Shown: positions 25,301 to 38,680, numbered from the stretch's first letter. The stretch is 64,000 nucleotides of DNA from Litoditis marina (GCA_964036275.1 OZ038439.1:186001-250000), one strand, 5' to 3'. Translations and numbers: made by a program. The notes: a model not told the origin generated them from the sequence alone.

Positions 25301-26202
25301 AATCACGTCGCTTCGTTACGAGGCGGTGTTCATCATACATATCACAGATCTTTGTAGAAGCAGCTTCTCGTTGAGGTCCAGTTCCTTCATGGAAGATTTC
25401 ATGGTGGATTATCAAATGCTCTAACGACATTGATCCAGTGACATGCGAATCTTCTTGAAGGGATGGGAAGAGAACTGCTTGTGAATATGCATTCCTGTTG
25501 GGAATACGGACCAGCGATTCCCAGCCGCGAGTGGCCCGGAGTTTCTTCTTCATATTAGTCTCCATGACGGGTAGTGGGTACCTGAATGGAAACACGTAGT
25601 GTTGAGATCTTGGAAACAGGGAAATCGACAGCCTCCGTCTACCAACCAGCTGAGACTAGAGAAGGGAGAGAACTGAATGAGTACCTGAATGGAAACACGT
25701 AGTGTTGAGATCTTGGAAACAGGGAAATCGACAGCCTCCGTCTACCAACCAGCTGAGACTAGAGAAGGGAGAGAACTGAATGAGTACCTGAATGGAAACA
25801 CGTAGTGTTGAGATCTTGGAAACAGGGAAATCGACAGCCTCCGTCTACCAACCAGCTGAGACTAGAGAAGGGAGAGAACTGAATGAGTACCTGAATGGAA
25901 ACACGTAGTGTTGAGATCTTGGAAACAGGGAAATCGACAGTCTCCGTCTACCAACCAGCTGAGACCAGAGAAGGGAGAGAACTGGGAGAATTCAACAGTT
26001 TTCAACTGATTTGAATTTGAATTGAAATGCCCAAAATTTAAGCCGTTTTCGAGATTATGTATGCACCTATTTTTTTCACACATGTTTTCAGATCGGCAGC
26101 TCAAAGTACATGGTGATGGACGACTGTTTCCGAGCCAACAACTTCCGATCGTACATGCTGAACGAGACGAGTGTTCCCCCGAGGATACGCGAGAGGGAGT
26201 AG
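22314..26202 (+). CDS. Predicted mitochondrial two-helix membrane protein, TMEM186-like
   Basis: Seven exons (22314-22436, 23086-23182, 23402-23544, 23840-23925, 24353-24425, 24687-24785, 26092-26202) give 243 residues. The ATG lies four bases after TGTTTTCAG, a trans-splice acceptor. The first 40 residues are rich in Arg, Ser and Leu without acids until the end (MLLRIYPRCHQLLSTSLSST...), typical of a matrix-targeting signal. Two helices follow: FFMTSTLLPLSLLGACVIVW (about 78-97) and GLIYVPCVALFLVIALLS (about 123-140). An amphipathic charged loop with RRLQKDIKE lies between, and a soluble tail ends ...PPRIRERE. WKLIYRDIG before helix 1 and the RLLRIYQNR segment after helix 2 resemble TMEM186, a complex I assembly factor, but only loosely. 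TMEM223- or TMEM70-type proteins are alternatives. The gene model is firm; the function is not. Confidence 0.8.
24961..24975. repeat. Poly-G tract, 15 G
   Basis: Unbroken G run on the coding strand inside intron 6 of the mitochondrial membrane protein gene. Confidence 0.97.
25299..25565 (-). CDS. Uncharacterised 88-codon reverse ORF inside an intron; last part repeated near 38.5 kb
   Basis: Open from an ATG at 25565 to TAA at 25299, followed at once by AATAAATA, which could serve as a poly(A) signal. The product is charged and soluble-looking, with MKKKLRATRGWESLVRIP near the start and TKICDMYDEHRLVTKRRD at the end. The last 22 codons recur on the plus strand near 38.5 kb as TKICDMCDEHRLVTKRRE, again followed by a stop and AATAAATAAA, so this is a dispersed sequence. 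It stands directly downstream, on its own strand, of four 103-bp repeats that each contain a TTTCCATTCAG acceptor-like word. I do not recognise the protein. A transposon gene end, a retrocopy or a chance ORF are all possible. Confidence 0.3.
   Translation of the reverse strand: METNMKKKLRATRGWESLVRIPNRNAYSQAVLFPSLQEDSHVTGSMSLEHLIIHHEIFHEGTGPQREAASTKICDMYDEHRLVTKRRD
25578..25989. repeat. Minisatellite: four 103-bp tandem units
   Basis: Units begin at 25578, 25681, 25784 and 25887 with GTACCTGAATGGAAACACG and are almost identical (one clear difference in the last unit, GACAGTCTCC for GACAGCCTCC, plus GAGACCAG for GAGACTAG). The period is not a multiple of three, so no protein repeat is encoded. 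It ends about 100 bp before the last exon of the host gene. Confidence 0.97.
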
Positions 26203-26988
26203 TGGGCATCTCCGTCTAACACTGGGGTTCTTTCTCATAGTTGATTGGCCAAGGTCAGGCAAGTAATTAGTAGTAGTTAGTAATTTATGCATACACCAGT
26301 AAAACTGTCCGAAAAGGGAAAAACTGTCTATTTTCGATATAAAGTTAGCGAAGTCCTTTTTGAAGAATAGTTACATCTTACTGGTGTGTACTAGTTAGTT
26401 ATTCATATTTTTGTTCGATATAGTTAGAATACGGTCCGCATGCTGTTTTGTCCCTTTTATATAGTTAGAATATAATGTTTTTTGCTTTACTAGGTTTAGG
26501 TTGTAGATAGTTTTAGCAGCTTCGGATTTTGTTTTCTTAGGTATTTCGTTAAGTTACCAGTTTGTTGCCCCTTCTCGTTTTATGACATATTACAGGTAGC
26601 ATTGAGAATGTTGTTGTTTACATAGTTTATAACAAGTATACATAATAATATAATCAAAGAAACCCGTGTGCCTCTCTATCAGGAATCTCTCGCGAATGTT
26701 TTTGGGTACATGACATGTAAAAGGAAGGATATAACGTGATTCGAGTAGTTTCTCACGTATGAACGCGTAAAGAGTAGGGATACTGTAACCTTGAAAGGTT
26801 GAAAAGTAAGACTGAGAATGATACTTTGGAAAATGAATGCCCACTACCATCTCAGTCAGAATCTAGCATAAAGTAGTGAGAAGACGGATAGAAATTGAGA
26901 AAGTTCTTACTTTTATAACTCTTGGAACTAAGCTAAAAATGAAATACTAACAAGGGAACTAGGGGGGGGGGGGGGTAATAGTATAATT
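26203..26988. other. Convergent 3' ends
   Basis: Gap of 0.8 kb between two converging genes. Apart from a G14 tract at 26962-26975, 13 bp beyond the stop of the phosphorylase gene, nothing structured was noticed. Confidence 0.5.
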
Positions 26989-29900
26989 CTATCGTCCATT
27001 GACGGAGAACTTTACTCCGCCGTCCACGGAAATGGTCCTTTCTCTCTTGCACAGGTTGGGCGAGTAGGCCGCGTAGGATTGGAACGAGTCGTGCAGTTCG
27101 TCTATCTCGGGCGAGGTTAGACCCTGCAGATGGGAGGTAGATCAGATTGTTTCAAAAACGAACTCTGCGCTAATTTTTATGCAACACATTTCCTTTCGTC
27201 GAACAGTCGGACCTTAATGGTGAAGCAACTGTAAATGCTATTATGAATCAGCGGTATATTCTATTCTACATAACTTTTTGTTGGTGAGAATAACTTCAAC
27301 AAATTAACATGATTACGTCCTTTGAATGATGTATCTTCCCATAGTTATCTCAACTCTATTTGGGTAACATTTACTGGTCAGTGGTCACGTTTGAGTTGGT
27401 TATAAGTAGTAGTAATAATAGAGTACCTCGAGCAGATTCTTGGCCGACGGTCGCGAAGATCCAATTGTTCGATTTTTCAAGACATCGGACAGGTCGTAGC
27501 AGAGCTGAAAGTTCAGTAAAAATTACTTACGTTCCAAATAAATTATCATACCGTTAGCACTTTATTTCACCGAACCCTTTTTCAGACACACGCAATTTTG
27601 TTTCCCAGTCTCCTTTTACAGTTCTAGTACGTTTACAGTTTACATTTTACAATCATTTGGAACTAACATTTTGGAATACTTCGTTCGCCAACTGGGCCTC
27701 TTCTTCGATTATTCGCACGGCGGCTACTTCGGTGGCAGCCTCGAAGAAGCGAATGGCTGAAAGTTTGTAGTTTGCACTCGCGATATCAATTGATTTGACC
27801 AATTTCACTGACAAATAGCAGCTACATTTGAAAACTCGAACCATCTGAACATTCTGAACCACCTCAAATGATGAAACTAGTATTACGGATTTCACAATCG
27901 AAAATTTGAAGCTCCATCGATATTGCGAAGTCTGGCTGATCCTGAAAAAGGACCTGTTTCTCGATGTATACATCACCAACAACATTTATGATGTTTGACA
28001 GATAAGGCGGTTTTTTTTGCATTCTCATTAGTAGAGTTAACTATTGTTTGATCAGAACTTACTGTAGGACGTGAGACATCCGGCCAATTCATTGGCAGCT
28101 GGGTTGAAGTTCGTTGGCGGCTTCGCACCTGCAATACTGTCTCTATATTCACCATGTCCTATTCGACTGAATTTCATATGATACGGACGGTAGATACGTC
28201 GAAATTATTCGTAAATTCTCTTGAACCGCCGAAAATGTGAAAGTAAATTTCAAATGTTGACATACTCCCCTCTCCAGGTACATGTCTCGAGATATTGTTT
28301 TTAAATACAAATAATGATATTTGACGTTTTTAAACAAAAAATGGATTACTTTCCAGTAAATAAATACAGCGGGTTCATCATTAATTTCCAATCTCTGAAT
28401 CGATAATACGACTAACCGATCATGTTATTCCTGGGAAAGACGTAGGCGGTGACCAGTTGAGGTCTCTCTCCCCTCCGGTCCTCCCACCACTCGTCGCCCT
28501 CCGTTCGAATCGGCTGCGCTCGCGTGAAGAACACGTTATGCGCCTGACCCTCCTCAGTCAGGAATTCCACGCAGCGAGTCACGTTTCTGAACGGAGGAAA
28601 TTAATCGATACGTATGCACAGCGTATCACACTATTTGTAGGGTTACTGTTGAGCTGAGTTATTCAGATGAGTTTTCGATATGGATAGGATGAACGACGCC
28701 TATGATTCGTGTATAAGACCTTCTGGATGCATGATACGCATCTACTGATGGTTTTGGGTAGAACGTTAATCAACTGAACACCATTAGTATGCTTGTTAAA
28801 GTAAATGCTTGAAATACTATTATTTGTTATTATCATGGAGAACTTTTCTATAGACATTAGACATACAAGTGTTTACCTCTTGAAGTCCTCGTATCCCTCC
28901 CTGTTTCTCAGTTGAAAAGCGAATGCGTGGCAGAGCCAGTCGGGTGGTCGAATCACGAAAACATCGTCTACATCTGAGAGGGGCTCGAATTTCTGGAATG
29001 ACGTCAAATAAGGCGGGAAAGTTGAATTTCGGTTTGAACTAATATATAAATATAAATGAACCGAAATCTATTAGATATACCTGAACTTTAGACCTGAAAT
29101 GAACTGAATTTCAGCGAACAAAGTTTACCTAAATGAAAGAGTATTGTTTTTCACTTTGATGTATTTCGCAATTTTTACATTAAATTTTACGACGTTTTCT
29201 AAACTGAAAATATTCATTCTTACCCTGTTGATGAGATCGCTGTCGTAGGGCCAGTACAGACAGTGCATGTGTAGATGATTCACGGAAGCCTGGAAAACGA
29301 AAAAGGGATAATTAGAGAGAAAATCTTAATCTTTTTTTATTACAAAACCCCACTCTTTTTCATACTAGAGATACTGCTTCCTAGATTTGATATTCTAGAC
29401 GCTTATTTCTACCTTTGTTGGTCTCCAAAGTTAGTATAAAACGTGATTTGTGCCCCCCCCCCCCCAATATTGTAGTCCCCAGACATATAAGAATTCCGTG
29501 TATTTTCTGGTCGAGTGCCCGTTGCTGTCAGTGACCACTCACTCATTCCTTCTATTGTTAGAATTAGCTGACGAATAATGGCTATTATTGTCCTCCCCTT
29601 TCTGTCTATCTTTCTCTCTCTCTCTCTCCATTTCTCTATTCCCAATGTAGACAAAATATAAAAAAACCAAAGTGTAAAAACGTATATATTTCGTGAACAA
29701 AACGTTAATTAGAGTACTCAATCGATTGCGTTTAAGCAACAACATAGATTATAGCAAAGTCTTCCTCGAGATATGCTTTGCATTCCAGCCCCCTTAAAGA
29801 CCGAAATCTTGTTTATCAAAGATTCAGTTTCTGCACTGGCAGTCGTCTATTGTTAGCGGCTTAGAGGGTGTATATTTGGCTATTTGCCAACCATTTACAA

Positions 29901-32151
29901 TTCGCCCACTCTTCGACAATTAACTACCCTAATAGGAAATATGACAGGAAACTAGCTTCCTTCCGCTGCGGACATAACCTATGACATTAAATATCACATA
30001 ATCTGATGGGCACTCCAAGTACATTCAGGATCGAAACGTCATAGGGGTAAAGTGTTGGCATAATATGTTTAGATTTTGATGAAAGGCAAATTTTGTTATA
30101 TTGAGATACAATAAGCATTAAGTGAAAGGTTGGTTGACTCGAGATTCTCGCATAATTGTCCACTAGAAACCAGCTATCGTGATGTTCAGCAAGTTGGTAG
30201 ATATAACCGGGTGTACGTCTACTGGTAACCTCCCCTTTACTGGTTTGACTAACAGAGAGACCTGACATCACTAGAAGGCTCGTTATTGAGTTTTAGCCGA
30301 AAAAAGTCAGCCATCCTTCTTCGCAAGTATTGCTTCTTCAATTAATCGCAGAATTTCAAATAAAAACTTCGAAATCCCTCAACCTCTAGACAGACATCCT
30401 CACCTGGCCGAGGAGACTATTGAAGAGGACGTGAAACGATTCGTCGTCTACCAATAGCATCATGTCAGTTGCTAATCGAATCGCCGTGGGCGTCAGAATC
30501 TGAAAGAAAACGAAATTGACAACCTACCATTATAACTTGAAACATTGGTGCCAATTTTCTGCGATTAGCAAACCACGAAAGTGAGAGAGCATAGGGGGTC
30601 AATGAGCCGCAGACATCTGCGTCTCGATGACCTGCATACTCTCTCATCGAGGGCGCTACAATATTGGCATGCTAATTGGCAGGGAATTGTCTGAGCTGGA
30701 TCACATTTGACAAGTAGTCTGATCTGCATACACAGACGAACTTCGACTTTTTGAATTTATACCCTGAATCTGATTCTCGACTGGTTTGATGAAGTTGTTT
30801 ACAGTAAGACTGTCGTCATAATGCAGCTGTCAGTACTACTAGATTGTTTCCAGCTGAATTCTTGTCAATGGCGTATTCGTAAATCGTAACAATAGCGTCA
30901 CTCTTATTTTGCAGTTTGCAGCGATAGTGTCATTTCAACTGAGCCTCTGTTGCGTAGATTATTTCAAAGTGACCATCGGTCTTTTCTTGATTGAAATACG
31001 TTCAATTTAAAGATCACGTAGGAAAATAATCCAAATTTTCGAAGGATTTGCATGAAATTATCCCGTTTTTGATTTCTTCCGGTCAGCGTATTTTCAGAGT
31101 AGCTAAAGTTTAGCCAAAGTATCATTAGAGTTATTTCAGCCGAGTTAGCCAAATTATGTACCTGGGGCAGACAATTGTTGACAGAGGGCACAATTAGGCT
31201 GTGATCTCTCTCCAAGGGACTGGCATTCACTGCTACCAGATGGCGATCCAACGGGTCCCCACTGATGACGTCATCCTCACAACGAAGATAGAACATGATC
31301 TGGAGATAATATTGATTTATTGATTATTTTTCACAACGAATGTAGAACATGATCTGGAAGTAAAAGGTCAGCAGATCATCTGAAACGCGGTTTAAGGGGA
31401 CTCTGATCAAAATACAAGATTGTGCCGTTAATTCTACGAATCACCCGGCTTTTCTTATGGGGGTAACCCGGTTACCGGAGAACCTGTTCGGGTACTATTT
31501 TCGAAAAAACATAGCAAATGACATGTTCTACGTTTCTGCATCTCTCTCTCTCTCTCGTTCTTCCCCTCTATCTCTCTCTCTCTCTCTCTCTCTCTTACCT
31601 CGCTCTCGTGTAGCTTGGTGAAGTTCCACCGCAGTCCGTTGAACGGTTCCTTGATGTGCTTGAATCGCATCGGTTTTCGTCGCAACTCGCCCCGTTCCAC
31701 GTTTAACTGAAATCATGGGAAAATTAAGTGAGAGCAGTAAAGAAGTTGTGATCATTCTGATCAGGATTTTCACAAGTAGTTAAGCTTGTTAATTGAAGCA
31801 TATTACTTTCATTTTTGTTCAGATTTACGTAGAACAATCTGTGAAATCGTTATCAGGTATGCATTCTGCGGAATGGCTTTTTCCTGCTCAAAAATGAACT
31901 GACGCATTTTTTCCATTCCTTTCTATTTCTGAGCTCTCCTGAATGTCTACGTTTGTGAGAACAATAATAGATGTATATATAAAAAGTCCAGTAATTAATC
32001 CTCTGCCCTATAACTAAGCCCTGCGCTGGCATTTGATTCGACAAGTTGTGCTTGAAATAGAATGACTTGGAGTAAAAGGAAACGGTATTCATGCCTGAGT
32101 TTCTCTCCATCCCTCTCATTCTCTACTTCCTCTCCCATTCTCTCTTTCTCC

Positions 32152-32212
<61 letters not shown>

Positions 32213-35200
32213 ACTCCATCTATCTCATCCTCCTTCTCTGTTCCTTTCTCTCTCTTTCCTCATTTTCTTCTTCCCTCTCTATCTTTCTCTCCCTCCTTCT
32301 CTCTTCCTCCCCGGCTATACATCCCAGGTCCTTCTAATTCCATGTCGGGCTTCTTTCTTTTCATTCGCAGCCCATGATTACTAATCCATTGAAATGCGAT
32401 CCCCCTTCTATTAATAAGACGTGTACTTTTCTGTCCACAAACATAGCTGCGAAGGCAGTTCTCGAGTGGGAAAATGAATTACGGGACAAAAACCCTAGAA
32501 ATCAGTTATTCCAAAGTTTAACTAGCCAAATTTGAGCAGTTCATCTTGTATGAAAACGAGTTAGAGGAAACCATTCCGTTTCTTAGGCACTTCGGCTCAA
32601 GTTCTGTAAGTTATGAGCATTTATCTTTTGTATATCAAATAGCACGTGCTTCGTCAAGTATGCACTTAGTGATAATGTTCTGGTCAATTAAGTGCGTCAA
32701 TCGTTCATAAGTTCTCCCCAGTGACGAACTTTGGGATAAGATTGTAGATTGACTACAATTGATGTACGTGATGTTTTCGAGCTGGTAATTAGGTGTCTCC
32801 TTTAATGTCAGCAAAGAACTTTTTCGTTGATTTCGAAACTATTAACAAGAAATTCGGTGGCTTTTTCGTCACGGCTTTCGAACCTCGCCTAGAATAGTCA
32901 ATGAGAAAATTAGACAGATCAGAAAACAGTTGTGCTGTTTCTGACCTCGTCGACACGGTCTACGTGACCACGTGTTTTCAGAATATAAAAATTATGATTG
33001 AAATTTGTTTTATTAACCAGTAATAACTCTTGTTGGGTCATTGACTGATTAATTATAGCACGTTAAACGGCTTCTTCATAACTAATTTCTGCATGACGAA
33101 CGAGAACTTATAGTGCTATCCTAATCAGCATTTATTCAGAGCAGCCGAGTTTATTTGTGCTCCAAATAGCACCAACCAGCTGACGTCAATCGAATAAAAA
33201 ACAGCTTACTTTAGAGAAATCTCCTCGAGTAGGAGCGAAATTAAGTGATGAGTGACACAAAAACAGGATGCGAACTTTTATAATGAATGAAACATCTCGA
33301 ATTGACCCGAATTTTCCGGAATGAGCGCAAAAGCGATGCTAAAGATTTAGTCAAGGTAAAATTGGTATCATAGTGTCCACTGTACACTTCTAACTATGAT
33401 GTGTACACCTTTACACTAAAATTGAGCCCACTGGTGAGCACAAGCGCCTTTTGTCGCGCGTACCATGGCTAGTTTAGTGATTTCGATATCCCTTGCACCT
33501 AAGTTCAAAACAAACTTCTTCACGAACTTCCACCCTATCCCTAGCTGGTTTTTCGTTAGTTTTCCCTGAGTTTGAACTTGAAACCATGACATCATTTCCA
33601 ACTAATTCATACTTCTCTTCTCGATAGCAAACTTTGTGCATAGACCAATTAATCTGCCCCTCTAATTCCGATATCCATTCCGACAACTCCAAAGTGCAAC
33701 GACTTTGGGTTACGACCAATTCGCGTGAACATCATGCAAAATGCCCTCCGGCTATATATAGCCAAGTGAAAAAGTAATGCAATCAGGAGATCTAGACCTA
33801 AGCTGACAAGTTTTTCGGCACTAAAACCGAGAGAGAAGCGCTAATTTAATCAAACTAATTGGAGTTTAGAATATAAATGCCACCTGGCTGGCAAGGTTTT
33901 TTGTACAAAATGTGGTCTTGTTTGTCGAAAAGCATTTTCCAGATTCGGATACGGAATTGAGAGAAATTCAGAACATTTAAAGCTAGTCCTATTTTCGAAA
34001 TCGAGCATACGGCTGAGCAGTTTAACCTACGTCTTAGACCAGGAAAGCTACTAATCGCATCAAGACAGGATTTTTGGTTTGACGTCTTTTCTAGATTGAT
34101 GATCAGATCTTACACGTTTAGAGCACGTCACACTGACATTTTACACCAAGTATTGGTACCAGCTGTGCTGACCTGATTCGATAACTATTCTGTTCAAATT
34201 TTTCGCTGTATTTTCCACCTTTTCGTTTATGAAAAACTTAACAAAGTAAAACTTGACAAACCTGAATAGACAGATTGTACTTCCCGTCCAGACACTTGTA
34301 GAGACAATTCAGCTTGTAGTTGAGCGCATTTCTCGCTTTAGCCGCCTCCCATCGAGCGTGTAGAAGGTCGCGTAGCTGAACATTGGAACATTTGGTGAGA
34401 TATGACCAGCTTTTGTACTTTGGTCTTTGAATACAGAACAAATATTCCATGTTGAGCAAACTACAAACCCATAAGGTTCGAACATAATCGGTGTCTACAT
34501 GTTTTTCCTAGAGCGAACCCTATAGATATAAAAGAGATCACAAATTTTGCATTTTTCAAGCTTTTAGCACAACTCCACAACATCAGTTTTGTTTTTTCGA
34601 GTTTGTCTTCGGGAACCCTGTTAGTTTATAGAATAGGATTAATCATATTCGCGCCAGTCAGGTGTTAATTGCATAGGCTGGTAACACTGAAATACCCCAG
34701 ATTTGATCAGTTTGCATGATGAAATTGTTTAAAAAAAGTGAACCTGTGAGGGAAAAACATGGTCTTCGTGATAATTTACATGAAGTATCTGAATGTTTAA
34801 TGACCATGTTAAGGTTATTGTTAGGAAACTGATAATTTACATGAAGTATCTGAATGTTTAATGACCATGTTAAGGTTATTGTTAGGAAACTGATAATTTA
34901 CATGAAGTATCTGAATGTTTAATGACCATGTTAAGGTTATTGTTAGGAAACTATCTGGACCATATTTCAAAATTTACTCATGTAAATACATTATATTCAC
35001 TCAGCAGTTATTAACCTAAATTTTCGAACCAAATTTCATAACACCTCTCTAGTGTCAAGTTTCATTACGCTCTAGGTGTTCGGAACAGAATGTAATAAGT
35101 CAGGGGCTGTTAATGCTCGAATCAAAACAACCGGCGCAGTTCGGCTCGTTAACCATATCCCAGTGTCAACGATCACCTAATTAGGGCCTAAAGAATGTCA

Positions 35201-37176
35201 ACAAGCTTTCATTCATCGCTTTTGGCTTTGTTTTTCGAATGAAAAACAATTTCAGCTTGCGAAATCCCGAAAACTAAGCTTGTGGTATCAACATTGCAAG
35301 TAGACGGCTTCAATCTTTATAGATTATTCCCTCGCATAAAATAGTGCGTGAGAACGAAAGTTTTGGCAACGTCTGGAGAATTTTTTTTTGGAAAACAATC
35401 CGTTACTTGGAAAATTCCGTATATTTCAAGTATTTTCTCTCACAAATGGTAAACAAGACACTAAAAAGCCTTATAGTTCGTTCGAAGAGAGACTAAAAGA
35501 TGAATTACTGAGCTTATGATTCGGACAGCCTTGATGCTTATTCGGAACACTTTGGGATCGCGCGCTTCGCTGTTTACGACCCTCGTTTATAGGGGAAAAG
35601 GGGGGAAGTTTGTTGCTGTATGCAGCCTGGTTTCCGGGAAAAAATAACAGACGTTGGTTGAAAATATATCATTTCACGGGTTCACGGTTCTATTTTAAAG
35701 GTTTCACACTATCTTTTCGATTGGGAGTTCGAAACCGCACCGACTAAGTAAAACATTCTCTTTCTCAAAGCAGCAATCAAAAAATCTAGAAACCAGCTGG
35801 TAAAAAGAAAACATTAGGCGAGCATGGCAACCAATGTTCACGATAATACATGACATTTATATGTTTTAATTACCACTTATTGAAAAAATTTCCATTTGGA
35901 GCTTTAATGTCTTCTTTTGTACTATATTTTTAATTACTATTTATACGAATATTTCTATTAACAGTTCAATATTTTCATTTATCTCCCACTCACCTTCTGC
36001 TTTTCATCCTCAGTAGGGGTATATCCTCGAATATCGAAAATGAATTCATTCGTGTTGTACTGGTAGGTGGGCACAGAAGAGGCCAGATCAGAAAACTCGG
36101 TCGGTAGCTGGAATAGAGGGAATATTGAGAGTAGAAACTACAAAACTATATCGTGACTATTTTTATGTAACCTAAAGAAGTGACTTTTGGTTGGTATTAG
36201 GAAATTATGAACAAAATCGTCTTGACACCTTTCACTGAGCACATAATTTCCTAATGCAAAGGGAATAGTGTCACTAGACTACAAACTACAAAGCAACGTC
36301 ATAAACATTATTGACTGATTACTGTGAAATGCAGTTTGTTTTTCGATTTTTTCTGACTATTCGGAAAAGATTACTGGTGTACGATACTAGACTACAATCT
36401 ATACGAACTCGTTTCGCTGAGTTTTTGTGAGAGGAAAGTGCAGTGTTCCATTTTGAACTTCAGTACTACATGAAATTCAAATCCCTCGGGGGTTTGAGTT
36501 TATTTTCTGAGCTTTTTAGAGGAGTTGCCACTAGCCATGGTTTACATTGAAAGTTGAAGGCCCACATTAGGCCAAATTCTCGACAATAAGATCACTCGGT
36601 GCAAAACTAAAAGATTTCCGGTTTTCTATCAAAAAGTGGTTATTCACATTTTATCACATTTATGCTGGATCACATTTGAGGTTTTGCTTCATTTACGTGA
36701 CATCTCGCCACATTCTTATTGCGTATGTTTATTATGGAATGGGAGGAAGAAGAACACTTTATTGGCGCAGACTGGCCACTAATCAAAGCTGAAGTTGGGC
36801 TCTTTTCTCAGATGAGTTGTCAACAAATTCGATTCAAATAGAGACAATCGAATGAAGCTGCCAGCCATTTTCAAATATAACTTTCCTGGCTGGTTCTAAG
36901 ATTTTTAAAATACTTTTACGACTCGTTCGACTTAAAAAATTTCAAGGAAAGCTAGGTAATATGGGAATTATCTTCATGTTGAGAGATTGAGCAATTAATC
37001 GTTTTAGACGACCTTTTATCCAAATTTCAAAATTACGTAAAATTTCCTGATTTTTGGGACAAAAGTTCCCCAAACCTAAAAATATCGTGAAAATTGCAGT
37101 TTGATCAACTCACCAATATACTGGACACAGATCGCTGGGTGCGCGGCGCGGAGCCGAGCATTACTATTTTCCGCAT
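26989..37176 (-). CDS. GDPGP1: GDP-D-glucose phosphorylase (HIT superfamily)
   Basis: Breaks down GDP-glucose made by mistake, giving GDP and glucose 1-phosphate, and so cleans the nucleotide-sugar pool. Exons: 37114-37176, 35994-36107, 34262-34375, 31599-31706, 31162-31299, 30404-30499, 29224-29289, 28877-28992, 28417-28586, 28063-28128, 27668-27756, 27427-27504, 26989-27123. They total 450 residues with all phases closing. The HIT-type catalytic triad is VNHLHMHCLYWPYDS (H216, H218, H220). Upstream are RFKHIKEPFNGLRWNFTK, DPLDRHLVAVNASPLERDHS and ESFHVLFNSLLGQ; downstream RPPDWLCHAFAFQL and a NNMIGAKPPTNFNPA loop. The order matches GDPGP1/plant VTC2 proteins. The ATG follows CTTACAG by 19 bases. 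As I recall, the C. elegans enzyme is C10F3.4, next to acy-2 and pcm-1, which supports the call. Introns 2 and 3 are long (1.6 and 2.6 kb) and full of simple repeats. Confidence 0.9.
29453..29465. repeat. Poly-C tract, 13 C (G run on the transcribed-sense strand)
   Basis: The only long C run on the plus strand. It lies in intron 6 of the minus-strand phosphorylase gene, so its pre-mRNA carries G13. Confidence 0.95.
31543..31594. repeat. CT/GA microsatellite abutting a splice donor
   Basis: On the gene strand the intron after phosphorylase exon 4 begins GTAAGAGAGAGAGA and continues as (GA)n. The repeat starts within the donor consensus itself. Confidence 0.95.
31707..34261 (-). other. Intron 3 of the GDP-glucose phosphorylase gene
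   Basis: 2.55 kb without coding signal. It contains a pyrimidine-rich block with a (CT)n core at about 32100-32320; no element with clear ends was recognised. Confidence 0.6.
34770..34951. repeat. Minisatellite: three 61-bp tandem units
   Basis: The word ATAATTTACATGAAGTATCT recurs at 34771, 34832 and 34893, and the 61-bp units are essentially identical, so the array is young. It lies in intron 2 of the phosphorylase gene. Confidence 0.97.
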
Positions 37177-38472
37177 GGCTACGAGGGGGCGTGGCCTGTA
37201 AGGAGAGAGAGATTAGAGGATAGGAGAGGGCAGAGAAACAGAGACATACAGAGAGAGGATATAGTAGGGGATGAGGCCGATGTCACTTGTAACCGATAGA
37301 TATCACGTGTAACTAGAAACTAATCTAACCACCAGAAGTAACCGAAAAAAATAGGTAACCACTGGTCAAACATTTAAGAGAAAGTATGAACAACCTATAT
37401 GAGTGAGCTCCTACAGTTGTTTTTATACATCTTGGTTACATTTGCTGTGATTTGGCTACATTTGATGTTGGCCGGAAAAAGGGTGCGAAGCGGTGATTTG
37501 TACTCGATTAAGCGGATTATTCGGATGACGTAAATCGAGTGAATTTCATATGATGATATTGTGCGGAATTGAAACTCGCTTCTCACATGATGGCGAATAA
37601 TTAGCCAGCAACTATTGTGTCACATGGGAGGGGAGATTTGGAGAAGAACTGGAAAACAAATATACTATTCTAGAGATAGAAAAGTTAATTGAAGAATTCG
37701 GAGAGATCTCTGCCTCTGAGCGGAGTTTGTGAAGAATTTCCGTTTTTGTAGTTTCTAGTTTGTAGTCTGAAAGGCTATAGGAGAATGCTGCAATTGTACT
37801 AGATAGAAAAAAGTGAATATATAATCCATACACAAAATTATAGGAATATCATATTCGAAACTTGAGCAAAGCGTAGTAATTAGTAATTGTTGGAACAATG
37901 GAACTGAAGGACCTTGGTTCGAGAAGTCTACTACATTTGCTAGTGGTCACTATTTCCCTACTATCAAAGGTGTCCCCCCACAAATCATATTGATTTTTCA
38001 CTAGTTGCTGTCATAAATAACACGTGAAGCGGCTGCCAACAGTGCACAATCAACTTTGTAGAATGATCGGACATGAATTGTGCTAGAACTAGAAAGATGA
38101 ATAAAAGTTTCGTGCCGGGAGAACAATCTAGCATCAATTTTACATTTCACATAAAAGTTAACAATCAATTGACGGAAATTTTCTAGTACTGGTCTAGTAG
38201 TATATGAACAGGTGACATTGTAATCTAATTTCCGATTTACAGCTTACTGGGACGTTGACATCAACGGACAACTGTGAAAAACGGAAGCATGAACACCCGG
38301 GAAAATGAGCATGTCTGCTTCAAAAACCCGAAATAGTTGTAAAGTTGCCAAGAATCTTCAACATGAAGTTTAAAACATGAAGATAGCCTATATCTTATGC
38401 GAGAGTACCATTTTATTACGTATTCAAATCGAGATAAGGATTTTATTGTATAAATTAGTCATTTTTGAATAA

Positions 38473-38580
38473 AGGAACCAAGACCTTACAAGAAACTGCT
38501 GCTACAAAGATCTGTGACATGTGTGATGAACACCGCCTCGTAACGAAGCGACGTGAATGAACTAATAAATAAAAAAAGTC
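38473..38580 (+). pseudogene. Fragment related to the ORF at 25299-25565
   Basis: About 85 bp match the end of the 25.3-kb ORF in frame: GCTGCTACAAAGATCTGTGA through CGTAACGAAGCGACGTGA, a stop, then AATAAATAAA. Several differences are third-position or conservative (Y to C, D to E, S to A). No start codon or longer matching region is visible upstream, so this is a fragment. Confidence 0.5.
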
Positions 38581-38665
38581 ATTTTTACTGTTGTGCGGTA
38601 GTACCTAGTAGAATGCGAACGAATTGATCGAAATAGCCATTTAGTGAATCAGTTGTATCTAGTTC

Positions 38666-38680
38666 GGGGGGGGGGGGGGG
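38666..38680. repeat. Poly-G tract, 15 G
   Basis: Unbroken G run between the phosphorylase and pcm-1 genes. The proline-rich reverse ORF across it depends on this homopolymer. Confidence 0.97.
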
